Shown one piece after another: positions 56,713 to 64,000 of a DNA stretch of 64,000 bases (position 1 is its first letter; the number at the start of each line of letters is the position of its first letter). The translations under genes and the position numbers were made by a program. The notes beneath the pieces were generated by a model. The model searched no databases. It had not been told where the DNA came from and was given only the letters and a program-made list of their open reading frames with translations. Source of the stretch: Nocardia sp. BMG111209. Its GTDB lineage: Bacteria; Actinomycetota; Actinomycetes; Mycobacteriales; Mycobacteriaceae. The stretch lies in contig NZ_KB907307.1 of the NCBI RefSeq assembly GCF_000381925.1, positions 1,984,001 through 2,048,000 on the forward strand. The letters are read 5' to 3'.

Positions 56713-57884
56713 GATCAAAACCTGTGGATGACCGGGGAGGGAGTACCTTCCCGGATGATCTAGAAATCAACGGTTTTGATCAGTCTGGCGCGCCAACGCC
56801 GGGTGGGAAGGTACGTTCAGATGCTCGAGGTAGTCCAAGGTGGCGAGGAGCCCGACGGCGGTGCGGCCGGGTTTCGGTCGCTGCTCGATGAGATCGTGCG
56901 TGATGGTGCGCGGCAGATGCTGGCGGCGTCGTTGCAGGCCGAGGTTGCGGCGTATGTCGAGCAGTTCGCCGGCCAGGTCGACGAGAACGGCCACCGGTTG
57001 GTGGTGCGTAACGGTTACCACGAGCCGCGGACCGTGGTGACCAGCGCGGGCGCGGTCGAGGTGAGGGCGCCGCGGGTGAACGACAACCGGACGGACACCG
57101 AAACCGGTGAGCGCAAGCGGTTCTCCTCGGCGATCCTGCCGGCGTGGGCACGGAAGTCGCCGCAGATGAGCCAGGTGTTGCCGCTGCCGTACCTGCGGCC
57201 GCAAGGAGCTCGTCGCGTTGACCGACGGGTTCCGAGAGTCGAGTGAGTCGTGAGCGGATCTGCGGCGCGATGCCCGCCGCCGTGGCATGCGTGCCCCGGT
57301 CCTGGCCGTCGGCGACGGCGCGCTGGGGTTCTGGAAGGCGCTGCGCGAGGTGTTCCCCGCCACGAAGGAGCAGCGTTGCTGGTGGCACAAACAGGGCAAT
57401 GTTCTTGCGGCGCTCCCGAAGTCGGCGCATCCGGGCGCGCTCGCGGCGATGAAGGAGGTCTACAACGCCGAGGACGCCGACATGGCCCGCACGGCGATCA
57501 AGGCGTTCGAGCGGGACTACGGCGCGAAGTTCCCCGAAGCCGTGGCGAAGGTCGTCGACGACGCCGATGTGCTGCTGGAGTTCTACAACTACCCGGCCGA
57601 CCATTGGGTACACCTACGCACGACGAATCCGATCGAATCCACGTTCGCGACAGTGCGATTGAGGAGCAAGGTCACCAAGGGGCCGGGCTCGCGCGCCGCC
57701 GGCATCGCGATGGTGTTCAAGCTGATCGAGTCCGCTCAGGCCCGCTGGCGCGCAGTCAACGCCCCACACCTGGTCGCCCTTGTCCGCGCCGGAGCCACCT
57801 TCGAGAGAGGCAAACTCAAAGAACGACCGGCCGACTCGTCCGAGCAGGAGGCCGCCTGAAACTCACCCATTCACAGGATTTGAC
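56713..57884 (+). mobile_element. Defective IS256-family insertion sequence
   Basis: The left terminal inverted repeat (GATCAAAACCTGTGGATG, 56713-56730) matches the right one (57868-57884, complementary strand) at most positions, with TCAAA, CCTGTG and ATG shared. A subterminal inverted copy of TGATCAAAAC lies at 56773-56782. The transposase inside is deleted and has a stop, so the element cannot move by itself. No 8-bp target duplication is apparent beside the ends I placed. Confidence 0.8.
56821..57859 (+). pseudogene. IS256-family transposase, internally deleted
   Basis: The N-terminal third (56821 to about 57198: FRSLLDEIVRDGARQMLAASLQAEVAAYVEQF...SPQMSQVLPLPYL) joins directly in another frame to KELVALTDGFRESSES (57203-57250). 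A TGA at 57251 stands where a Trp codon is expected, and the C-terminal half (57287-57859: RAPVLAVGDGALGFW, EQRCWWHKQGNVLAALP, TTNPIESTFATVR, GPGSRAAGIAMVFKLIESAQ) is intact. About 75 residues carrying the first catalytic Asp (usually LWADGIH) are missing. A TTG at 56776 could extend the start. Confidence 0.85.
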
Positions 57885-57978
57885 AAATTCTCCAGCAGGC
57901 ATGTCACGCAATTCGTGTCTGCGCCGCTCTCTCGACCGCGGCTGAGAACTGCTCGGGTCGAGGTACAGATCCATTCGG

Positions 57979-59168
<1,190 letters not shown>

Positions 59169-59172
<4 letters not shown>

Positions 59173-59537
59173 AGGTCTGCGGGCGGTCCGTCGGGAAGCG
59201 GCCGGACCTCGATCGTGTCGCCGATGTTGTCGGCGACCCGTGCGGCGATTGCCATCGCGCGGTCGTGGGAGTCGACGTCGACGACCGAGAAGCTCGCAAG
59301 GACCTCCTTCACCTCGGCGTACGGCCCGTCGCTGGCGACCGGACCCGAAGCCGTCTTCCGCACGGTCCAGGTCAACGACGGATCGGCGAGCCCCATCGTC
59401 GTGACCAGCTCGCCGGACTCGGTCAGCTCGGCACCGAGCTCTTCGTAGAACTTGCACATCGCGGCGAACTCGGGACTCGAGTAGTCGACCGACGCCCAGT
59501 CCGCCGTGTTGGTGTAGGCCAGCAGGATGTACTTCAC
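59169..59537 (-). CDS. DGPF/YCII-family protein (second module)
   Basis: 122 aa starting at the GTG at 59537, with GGGAGGATGG upstream. It begins MKYILLAYTN and has the signature SDGPYAEVKEVLASF near residue 70, the DGPF form of the YCII fold linked to ECF42 sigma factors. It overlaps the sigma gene by 4 bp, tighter than in the first module. The role of DGPF proteins is not established; they are probably part of the ECF42 regulon. Confidence 0.88.
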
Positions 59538-59552
59538 GGCTCCATCCTCCCG

Positions 59553-59963
59553 CTATCCACCGACGCGCGTCATCGTCGCCTCGTAACCGCCACCGGGCCA
59601 CACCCACGCGCCGGACAGCGTGTTGCCGTCGGCGCTGAACGTGGTCCGGCAGTACGCCGGCGAGCCCTTGCGGCCACCCCAGATCGTCAGCACGTCGCCG
59701 TCGAGTTCGTACTCATAGTCGAGCGTTTCGCCGTCGCTCGAGTAGAAGCGTGACGTGACCGCCTCACTCGTCTCGCCGTCGAACGGCCGTTCGTGGCCGA
59801 TGATTTCGAGTCCGGTGATGTGGTGCCCGTCGCGGTCCATGTCCACGCGCTGGGACAAGAAGGCACGGCCGTCGAGCCACGCGTACGTCGTGGTGCCGTC
59901 GGCGCCGCCGGACACCCGCCAGGTACCGACGAGACGATCGAGGTCGGAGATCGAGGTACTCAT
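59553..59963 (-). CDS. Lipocalin-like/DUF1579-type protein
   Basis: 136 aa from the ATG at 59963 after GAAAGGAA. It has a beta-rich sequence with LDRLVGTWRVSGG near the start, then GLEIIGHERPF, TSRFYSSDGETLDYEYELDGDVLTIWGG, typical of small lipocalin-like ligand-binding proteins. It is upstream of the YCII and sigma genes in the same direction (15 bp gap), so it is the first gene of the second ECF42 operon and may be a target or partner. Confidence 0.83.
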   Translation of the reverse strand: MSTSISDLDRLVGTWRVSGGADGTTTYAWLDGRAFLSQRVDMDRDGHHITGLEIIGHERPFDGETSEAVTSRFYSSDGETLDYEYELDGDVLTIWGGRKGSPAYCRTTFSADGNTLSGAWVWPGGGYEATMTRVGG

Positions 59964-60063
59964 GACGAGAGTTCCTTTCGGTTGATGGTTCCTTCGCCGG
60001 TACCACGGAGCCAGCGGACGGTCTTCGACATTCGGTCGTCGAAAACGTGCGCAGCGGCGCCGC

Positions 60064-60157
60064 GCACACAGCTTCGACAACGGCAAGCTCGAACACCCCG
60101 ACCAGACAACCGAGTAAACGCCCAAAAGGTGATCATGATCCACAGGTCTTGACAATT
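60064..60157 (+). mobile_element. Remnant of a second IS256-family element (transposase C-terminus and right end)
   Basis: A short frame AHSFDNGKLEHPDQTTE followed by TAA (60064-60117) matches the C-terminus of IS256-type transposases, usually (R)AGAxFxNGKLxERPDxxxE. An inverted-repeat-like sequence GATCCACAGGTCTTGACAAT follows at 60137-60156. Its complement shares TCAA, ACCTGTGGAT and neighbouring bases with the left end of the element at 56713. The rest of the element is gone. The orientation is the same as for the defective IS at 56713-57884. Confidence 0.65.
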
Positions 60158-60616
60158 GCTCTTCGAATCACGAAATACTTTGCAAGCTAGCATGATTCGC
60201 CGCGACTACAGGATAGCGGCGACCCTCGAACAGGCTTCCGGCCTTCACCAGCCGACGACGTGGCAGGGACGTGCGGGCCGGCGGTGGCGTGCTGGGTGTG
60301 TAACCCCGGTGCATACCTGGATCCGAGGGTCGGCCGGCGGTGAACCCGCACGACGGTCCGGCGCGAGGTGGTTGACACGGCGGCACGAGCGCGGTGTCAC
60401 GACCAGCACGAATGTCCCGTCCCGCAGTGCGGGACGGGATCGAGGAGGACACCTTCACGGGACCGGGGGTGTCCTCCGGGCCCCTGCGTCGGGGTCGAGG
60501 ATCCCGACGTTTCCGCCCAGGCCGGCGCGGCCGGCAGTCCGTCACCAGAGACGAGGAAGATGAATATTCCACCCGGCGGAGGATCACAACGGCGGTCACG
60601 CCCGCGATATTCAGGC
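60158..60616. other. Gene-free interval with four hairpins (60414-60540)
   Basis: No convincing gene lies in this 459-bp gap before the lipoprotein. It contains closely spaced inverted repeats: 60415-60425 with 60429-60439 (11 bp, 3-nt loop), 60444-60453 with 60468-60477 (10 bp), 60487-60493 with 60503-60509 (7 bp), and GCCGGC/GCCGGC near 60523-60537. Both DNA strands would fold. It may be a structured RNA, a leader or a set of terminators. Confidence 0.6.
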
Positions 60617-61249
60617 ATGGTCGAGATGATGGCGAACGCGAGAAGAGCATGGCGGGTATGGGCTTTGGTCCCGGTTGCGATACTGACGGTCGCGGGGTGC
60701 GGGCACAACACGCCCGGGGATGCCGCGGCACCCACGGCGACGCCGGCAGCACCGCTGAAGTTGACGAGCAGCGATTTCAAGGGCGTGTGCCAGGGCGCTA
60801 CCGTGTCGCGCGCCGCACCGTATTCGGCGACGGGGTCGCACAAGGTGGTCATGCTGTCACCGGACAACAAGGCGAGCCTGGTGGAAGACACGTCGACCCT
60901 GCCGGCCGACTGGATGGTGCAGTTCGACCCCGCCGGCGACGCCTACGCCCGGATCGACACGGTCGCCTGTGTGCAGATCGATACGTCCGACGAAATCCGG
61001 ACCTGCGACGGCTACAAGGACGGTGACAAGCCGACCGGGAACACCGTGAAGCTGAACTCCGCGACATACCGCGTATCGGTCCGTGAGGCCACCACCGGAA
61101 AGGTGCTCGGCACCACCACATTGACCAGCGCGGACGAATCCTGCCCCATGTTCGTGTTCTTCGACAGCAACTCGCAGGTCCAAACCTATTACGCGCCACC
61201 GTCACCCGACGAGGTGATCGCCTTCCTCAAACCCTTCGTCCAGCCCTGA
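60617..61249 (+). CDS. Lipoprotein of unknown function
   Basis: 210 aa from the ATG at 60617 (further ATG codons at 60626 and 60629 are possible). The signal peptide has a basic start and ends in the lipobox LTVAGC, with the lipid-modified Cys near residue 28. The mature part has a Thr/Ala/Pro linker and a domain with five Cys residues, including GVCQG, VACVQ, RTCDGY and ESCPMF. No family is recognised. The general layout matches many wall-associated lipoproteins of mycolic-acid bacteria. Confidence 0.82.
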   Translation: MVEMMANARRAWRVWALVPVAILTVAGCGHNTPGDAAAPTATPAAPLKLTSSDFKGVCQGATVSRAAPYSATGSHKVVMLSPDNKASLVEDTSTLPADWMVQFDPAGDAYARIDTVACVQIDTSDEIRTCDGYKDGDKPTGNTVKLNSATYRVSVREATTGKVLGTTTLTSADESCPMFVFFDSNSQVQTYYAPPSPDEVIAFLKPFVQP

Positions 61250-61291
61250 TAACCACCGTCAACCTCCGGCTGTCCGCTTCCCGAGCCCGGT

Positions 61292-61723
61292 CTACTCGAG
61301 GATGCGGGTGAGCAGCTGGGTGAGCATGTCGCGCTCACTGGCCGACAAGGCACGCAGGATGTCGTGTTGAACCGCAGTGAGTGTCGTGTCCAGCTCTTCG
61401 AGCCGTCGTCGCCCGGCGGCGGTGAGGGTGATCCGGTTGCGGCGCCTGTCGCTGGGGTCCGGGGTGCGCGCGACATGGCCTCGTTCTGTCAGCTCATTGA
61501 GCATCGTGTTCATGTCGCTCTGGTCGATTCCGCACCGCTGGCCGATCCGCACCTGACTGTCCGGGCCGAACTCGTCCAGCGCGGCGAGGATCGCGAAGTG
61601 ATGGGCGTGCCCGTCGAAAGCGGCCATCGTTTCTCCGATGACCCGATGTGCTCGCGCGGAAACCTTGTTGATCAGCCAGCTCGGTTTGCGGCGCAGGCGG
61701 GTCGGCGCTTCGCCCATCTCCAT
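61292..61723 (-). CDS. MarR-family regulator
   Basis: 143 aa. A -10 TACACT (61735-61730 on the minus strand) ends 6 nt before the ATG at 61723, so the mRNA is probably leaderless. The winged helix includes DSQVRIGQRCGIDQSDMNTMLNELTERGHVARTPDPSDRRRNRITLTAAG, the MarR pattern with the DRR wing. It is divergent from a GlcG/HbpS-like gene, and two palindromes lie in the gap, which suggests that it represses both. MarR regulators often sense phenolic or oxidising compounds. Confidence 0.93.
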   Translation of the reverse strand: MEMGEAPTRLRRKPSWLINKVSARAHRVIGETMAAFDGHAHHFAILAALDEFGPDSQVRIGQRCGIDQSDMNTMLNELTERGHVARTPDPSDRRRNRITLTAAGRRRLEELDTTLTAVQHDILRALSASERDMLTQLLTRILE

Positions 61724-61744
61724 GCGCGCAGTGTAGCCAATCTC

Positions 61745-61801
61745 TTGGTGCCACCAATGAACCCTGTTATCCTTGGTTCGACCAAGCTTGGTCGAACCAA
61801 G
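61745..61801. promoter_or_regulatory. Two palindromic MarR operator candidates
   Basis: TTGGTGCCACCAA (61745-61757) is a perfect palindrome about a central C. Bases 61772-61801 form a perfect 30-bp palindrome with half-site CTTGGTTCGACCAAG. Both contain TTGGT...ACCAA. The first lies just upstream of the MarR -10. The second lies 18 bp before the divergent ATG at 61819, with a possible -10 TGTTAT in between. Confidence 0.85.
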
Positions 61802-61818
61802 TTATCGAAGGTGGAACG

Positions 61819-62232
61819 ATGTCACTCACTCTGGACGAAGCTCGGGCCGTCAGCGACCGGGTCCGCGAACACGCCCTCGGACTCGGCGCGGCAGTCACGA
61901 TCGCCATCGTCGACGACGGCGGGCACCTCCAGGTTCTCGATCGCATGGACGGCGCATCTCCCATGTCGGCTCGTGTCGCCCCAGCGAAAGCTTCCAGCGT
62001 TGCGCTGTTTCGTCGCGACAGCACTGACCTGATGCACCTGCAGGAGGCTTACCCTGCGGTGTTCGCGCAGATAATCGATGCGGCCCGAACACCGATTGTG
62101 GCGGGCGGTGCCGCTCGGCTGATCTGGCGCGACGGTGCGGTCGTCGGTGCGATCGCCATCGCCGGCGGGTCACTCGAGCAGGATGACACGTGCGCCGACG
62201 TCGGGGTCGGCTCCCTGCCGTCCGCCGCGTGA
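61819..62232 (+). CDS. GlcG/HbpS-family heme-binding-like protein
   Basis: 137 aa from the ATG at 61819, after AAGGTGG. It has the GlcG/HbpS/DUF336 pattern: TLDEARAVSDRVREHALGLGAAVTIAIVDDGGHLQVLDRMDGA near the start, and a later GGAARLIWRDGAVVGAIAIAGGS, EQDDTCADVG. Members bind heme or assist glycolate and diol enzymes. Here the divergent MarR gene is its likely regulator. There is no signal peptide, so it is probably cytoplasmic. Confidence 0.9.
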   Translation: MSLTLDEARAVSDRVREHALGLGAAVTIAIVDDGGHLQVLDRMDGASPMSARVAPAKASSVALFRRDSTDLMHLQEAYPAVFAQIIDAARTPIVAGGAARLIWRDGAVVGAIAIAGGSLEQDDTCADVGVGSLPSAA

Positions 62233-62713
62233 ACTCAGTCGACCGGCCCGGCCGGGCAGGGTGAGCAGCACCGATCAGCGCTCGGGCCAACTCCTTCGGA
62301 CGGTCCATCAGAACGCCAGAACTTCATCGGGTTGCCGTCGATGTCGATGACCGTCGCCATCCGCGACGGCGGCTCGGACAGCATCACCACGAACCGGCCG
62401 ACAGCTCGATGTACCATGCCCAGCAACCACTTTCACGCCAACGCGAAGCCCCGAACGTTCCAGAATGCCGCTGGTCGAGCGAATCCCTGTGCGCCGGAAC
62501 GACGTCCGCTCATGCTCCTGAGCGAGCGCCGACGTGGATCACGCCGCTTCCGGTCCGTCACACGAGTTGAGCGAGCGCGGAATCCTGGTCGTCCAGCAGG
62601 CGGCGGATCCCTCTGTCCGGGTACAGGGTTGCTCCGACTCGTCTGCTGGAACGCACGCATGAACGGGGACACCGGCGCGGCTACCGGGCCGTGGCACGTG
62701 TGACCGATCCGAT
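62233..62713. other. Gene-poor interval with a possible gene remnant
   Basis: No confident gene in 481 bp. On the minus strand, 62426-62235 could encode a short peptide containing VVMLSEPPSRMATVIDIDGNPMKFW, which reads like the end of a real enzyme but has no body or ribosome site. It may be a decayed fragment. The plus-strand frame 62332-62703 is Arg/Ser-rich and looks non-coding. Confidence 0.4.
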
Positions 62714-63289
62714 TCAGCGGGCGAATCCGACGGTGTGGAACCACCACAGTGACGCCCCTGCCCAAGCGAGCACGAAGGTTCCGAAGACGAGTCCACCCAG
62801 CACCGGTACCAGCCAGGAAGGTGTGTTGCGCAACCGCAATGCCAGCATCTTGGCGGCGAACGCGCCGTAGAAGGCGGTGCCGGCGATCGAGTGCACGACG
62901 ATGCGCATCGGGATTCCGGCGTCGAGGTGGAAACCGAAGCTGTAGAGGCAGTAGTAGCCCACCGGCAGGCTGGCGGTGAAGGTCAGCGCACCGGCGATGC
63001 GGTGGTACCGATGAACCCATCGGCCCGCACGAAATCGGTAAATCCATACCGCCGTGCACAATTGGGCGACGATCAGGATCAGCACCAGGCTGCTCAGGTA
63101 TGCCTTGAAGGTTTGTGGCGCGGAGAAGCCCCAGGTGGGCAGCGGCCGAGGGGCGGGTCCGAAGTGGGTGCCGAGCACGCCGAGTGTCACTGCGATCGCG
63201 GCGCCGGTCAGCAGCACCGCCACCGCGATCAGTTGACGGACAGCGTAAGTCGGCACGACGACCGCACGGCCCGATGTGGTTGCCTTCAT
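62714..63289 (-). CDS. DUF6529-type membrane protein
   Basis: 191 aa from the ATG at 63289. Five predicted membrane segments (starting near residues 18, 64, 99, 130 and 160). Conserved-looking histidines lie in WVHRYHRIAGALTFTASLPVGYYCLYSFGFH and RIVVHSIAGTAFYGAFAAKMLALR, as in cytochrome b561-like four-helix proteins that bind heme. The family name is tentative. A redox or heme role is inferred only from the His pattern. Confidence 0.83.
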   Translation of the reverse strand: MKATTSGRAVVVPTYAVRQLIAVAVLLTGAAIAVTLGVLGTHFGPAPRPLPTWGFSAPQTFKAYLSSLVLILIVAQLCTAVWIYRFRAGRWVHRYHRIAGALTFTASLPVGYYCLYSFGFHLDAGIPMRIVVHSIAGTAFYGAFAAKMLALRLRNTPSWLVPVLGGLVFGTFVLAWAGASLWWFHTVGFAR

Positions 63290-63334
63290 ACGGGCAGATA
63301 CGACAACGGGTTACGAGTGTCGGTCGCTACCGTG

Positions 63335-63733
63335 TCACACCCCGAATCTCGCGACGGCCTGCGCGGTGACCGGGGTGAAGAGGTTGATGAGGTTGTCGTC
63401 GGGGTCGCGGAGCAGCAGCGACCGGTTCCCCCACGGCATCGTGGTGGGCTCGTTGACGAAATCCTCGACCTGGCCCCGCAACCGCCGGTAATCGGCATCG
63501 ACGTCGGCGACCAGGAATTCGATGATCGCGGTGTGGTTGTCGGCCGGGCGTGCGCTGCCTGCCCCGAAAAGCGCCACGGTGCGGGCGCTGCCGATCGCGA
63601 GTGTGCCGGCCGGTGTGACGATTTCGGCGAAATCCGGTGTAGCCCACGTTGCTTCGACACCGGTCACGTTCTGATAGAAGCCGACCAGCCGCTGGATGTC
63701 ATCGGTGATCAGGCGGATCGAGACGAGCTTCAT
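63335..63733 (-). CDS. VOC/glyoxalase-fold protein
   Basis: 132 aa from the ATG at 63733 after AGGAGC. VOC fold: MKLVSIRLITDDIQRLVGFYQNVTGVEATWATPDFAEI and the end NRSLLLRDPDDNLINLFTPV, with a His in NHTAIIEFLV and a Glu in the C-terminal repeat. It is divergent from a YafY-type regulator, a common pairing for VOC genes in actinobacteria. Substrate unknown. Confidence 0.9.
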   Translation of the reverse strand: MKLVSIRLITDDIQRLVGFYQNVTGVEATWATPDFAEIVTPAGTLAIGSARTVALFGAGSARPADNHTAIIEFLVADVDADYRRLRGQVEDFVNEPTTMPWGNRSLLLRDPDDNLINLFTPVTAQAVARFGV

Positions 63734-63836
63734 GGTGTGCTCCTGCTGTCGGATGCGGCGGGAGTTCCGCCACCACATGCCACCGTAGAGTCGATACCGG
63801 ACAGTTTCCGCCCGGTATGGATGCGAGAATTTCCCG

Positions 63837-64000
63837 ATGACGCGTCCCACCGCCCGAGTGCTGGCCCTGCTCGAGCTGTTGCAGGCCGGCGGTACCCATA
63901 CCGTCGGTGAACTCGCCGGACGGCTCGGCGTCGACGAACGCACCGTCCGGCGATACGTCACCCACCTCACCGACCTGGACATTCCCGTCCGATCGGTGCG
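63837..64000 (+). CDS. YafY-type HTH transcriptional regulator, 3' end cut by window edge
   Basis: Only the first 54 codons are visible. MTRPTARVLALLELLQAGGT, then VGELAGRLGVDERTVRRYVTHLTDLDIPV is a DeoR-like HTH_11 winged helix as in YafY/PafBC-type regulators, which normally continue with a WYL domain. It is divergent from the VOC gene, a likely target. Confidence 0.85.
   Translation, partial: MTRPTARVLALLELLQAGGTHTVGELAGRLGVDERTVRRYVTHLTDLDIPVRSV

Noticed and set aside
60141..60180. Promoter with -35 TTGACA in the second IS256 end
   Set aside because: TTGACA is part of the terminal repeat, which recurs at 57880. No -10 lies at the usual distance, so it is better read as an IS end.
62332..62703. 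123-codon plus-strand frame
   Set aside because: Arg/Ser/Pro-rich with no recognisable domain, no ribosome site and no conserved look; it resembles non-coding high-GC sequence.

Overview
The DNA is uniformly high in GC, with GTG and TTG starts, ATGA/GTGA stop-start overlaps and several apparently leaderless genes. The first 13 kb follows the mycobacterial Rv1473-Rv1481 neighbourhood: VWA protein, DUF58, MoxR, RipA-like NlpC/P60 hydrolase, Rv1476-like membrane protein, aconitase, AcnR, small HTH protein and ABC-F ATPase. This points to a mycolic-acid actinobacterium, most likely Nocardia or a close relative. The genus is an inference from synteny and gene content. No rRNA, tRNA, CRISPR array or prophage was seen.

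Layout. 1-9340 is the cell-envelope/aconitase block, with an AcnR-type operator in front of acn. 9554-10994 holds a 156-aa protein followed by an MvdD-like ATP-grasp ligase, a possible graspetide (RiPP) pair. 11024-16930 has the small HTH protein, ABC-F, an SDR, a Pro-rich anchored protein, a lycopene cyclase and a CPBP protein. 17095-19649 is a TetR-controlled pair of NAD(P)-binding proteins with a perfect 23-bp inverted repeat between regulator and targets. 19650-21575 is rich in repeats and carries one collagen-like secreted protein. 21576-29002 contains oxidoreductases, an HxlR regulator, an ECF42 sigma factor with its DGPF/YCII partner, a methyltransferase, an unusual family A DNA polymerase and a stand-alone KOW protein.

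29185-35481 is a compact six-gene catabolic operon: NCS2 permease, FAH-family enzyme, barbiturase/cyanuric-acid-hydrolase-type ring opener, GntR/FCD regulator, hydantoinase-type amidohydrolase and an arylmalonate-decarboxylase-like Asp/Glu-racemase-fold enzyme. The genes overlap or are closely spaced and a 12-bp palindrome precedes the first. I predict a route for a cyclic ureide or imide: uptake, hydrolytic ring opening(s), then decarboxylation of a malonate-type product. The substrate is unknown.

35592-46891 is a mixed region: Mrr-like nuclease, small kinase, tandem-duplicated membrane proteins, a TetR/acyl-CoA dehydrogenase pair sharing a 17-bp operator, MerR/erythromycin esterase, an alpha/beta hydrolase that has lost its nucleophile and histidine, a tandem bulb-type lectin, a PEP-mutase-family protein and an EI24 protein. 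46932-60157 is accessory and partly decayed. It has two STAND ATPase genes each broken by a single -1 frameshift, a truncated DUF222 gene behind a LexA box, a deleted IS256-family element, and a second ECF42 module lying between two same-orientation IS256 remnants. 60158-64000 has a cluster of strong hairpins, a lipoprotein, a MarR regulator with two palindromic operators facing a GlcG/HbpS-like gene, a DUF6529-type membrane protein, a VOC protein and the start of a YafY-like regulator.
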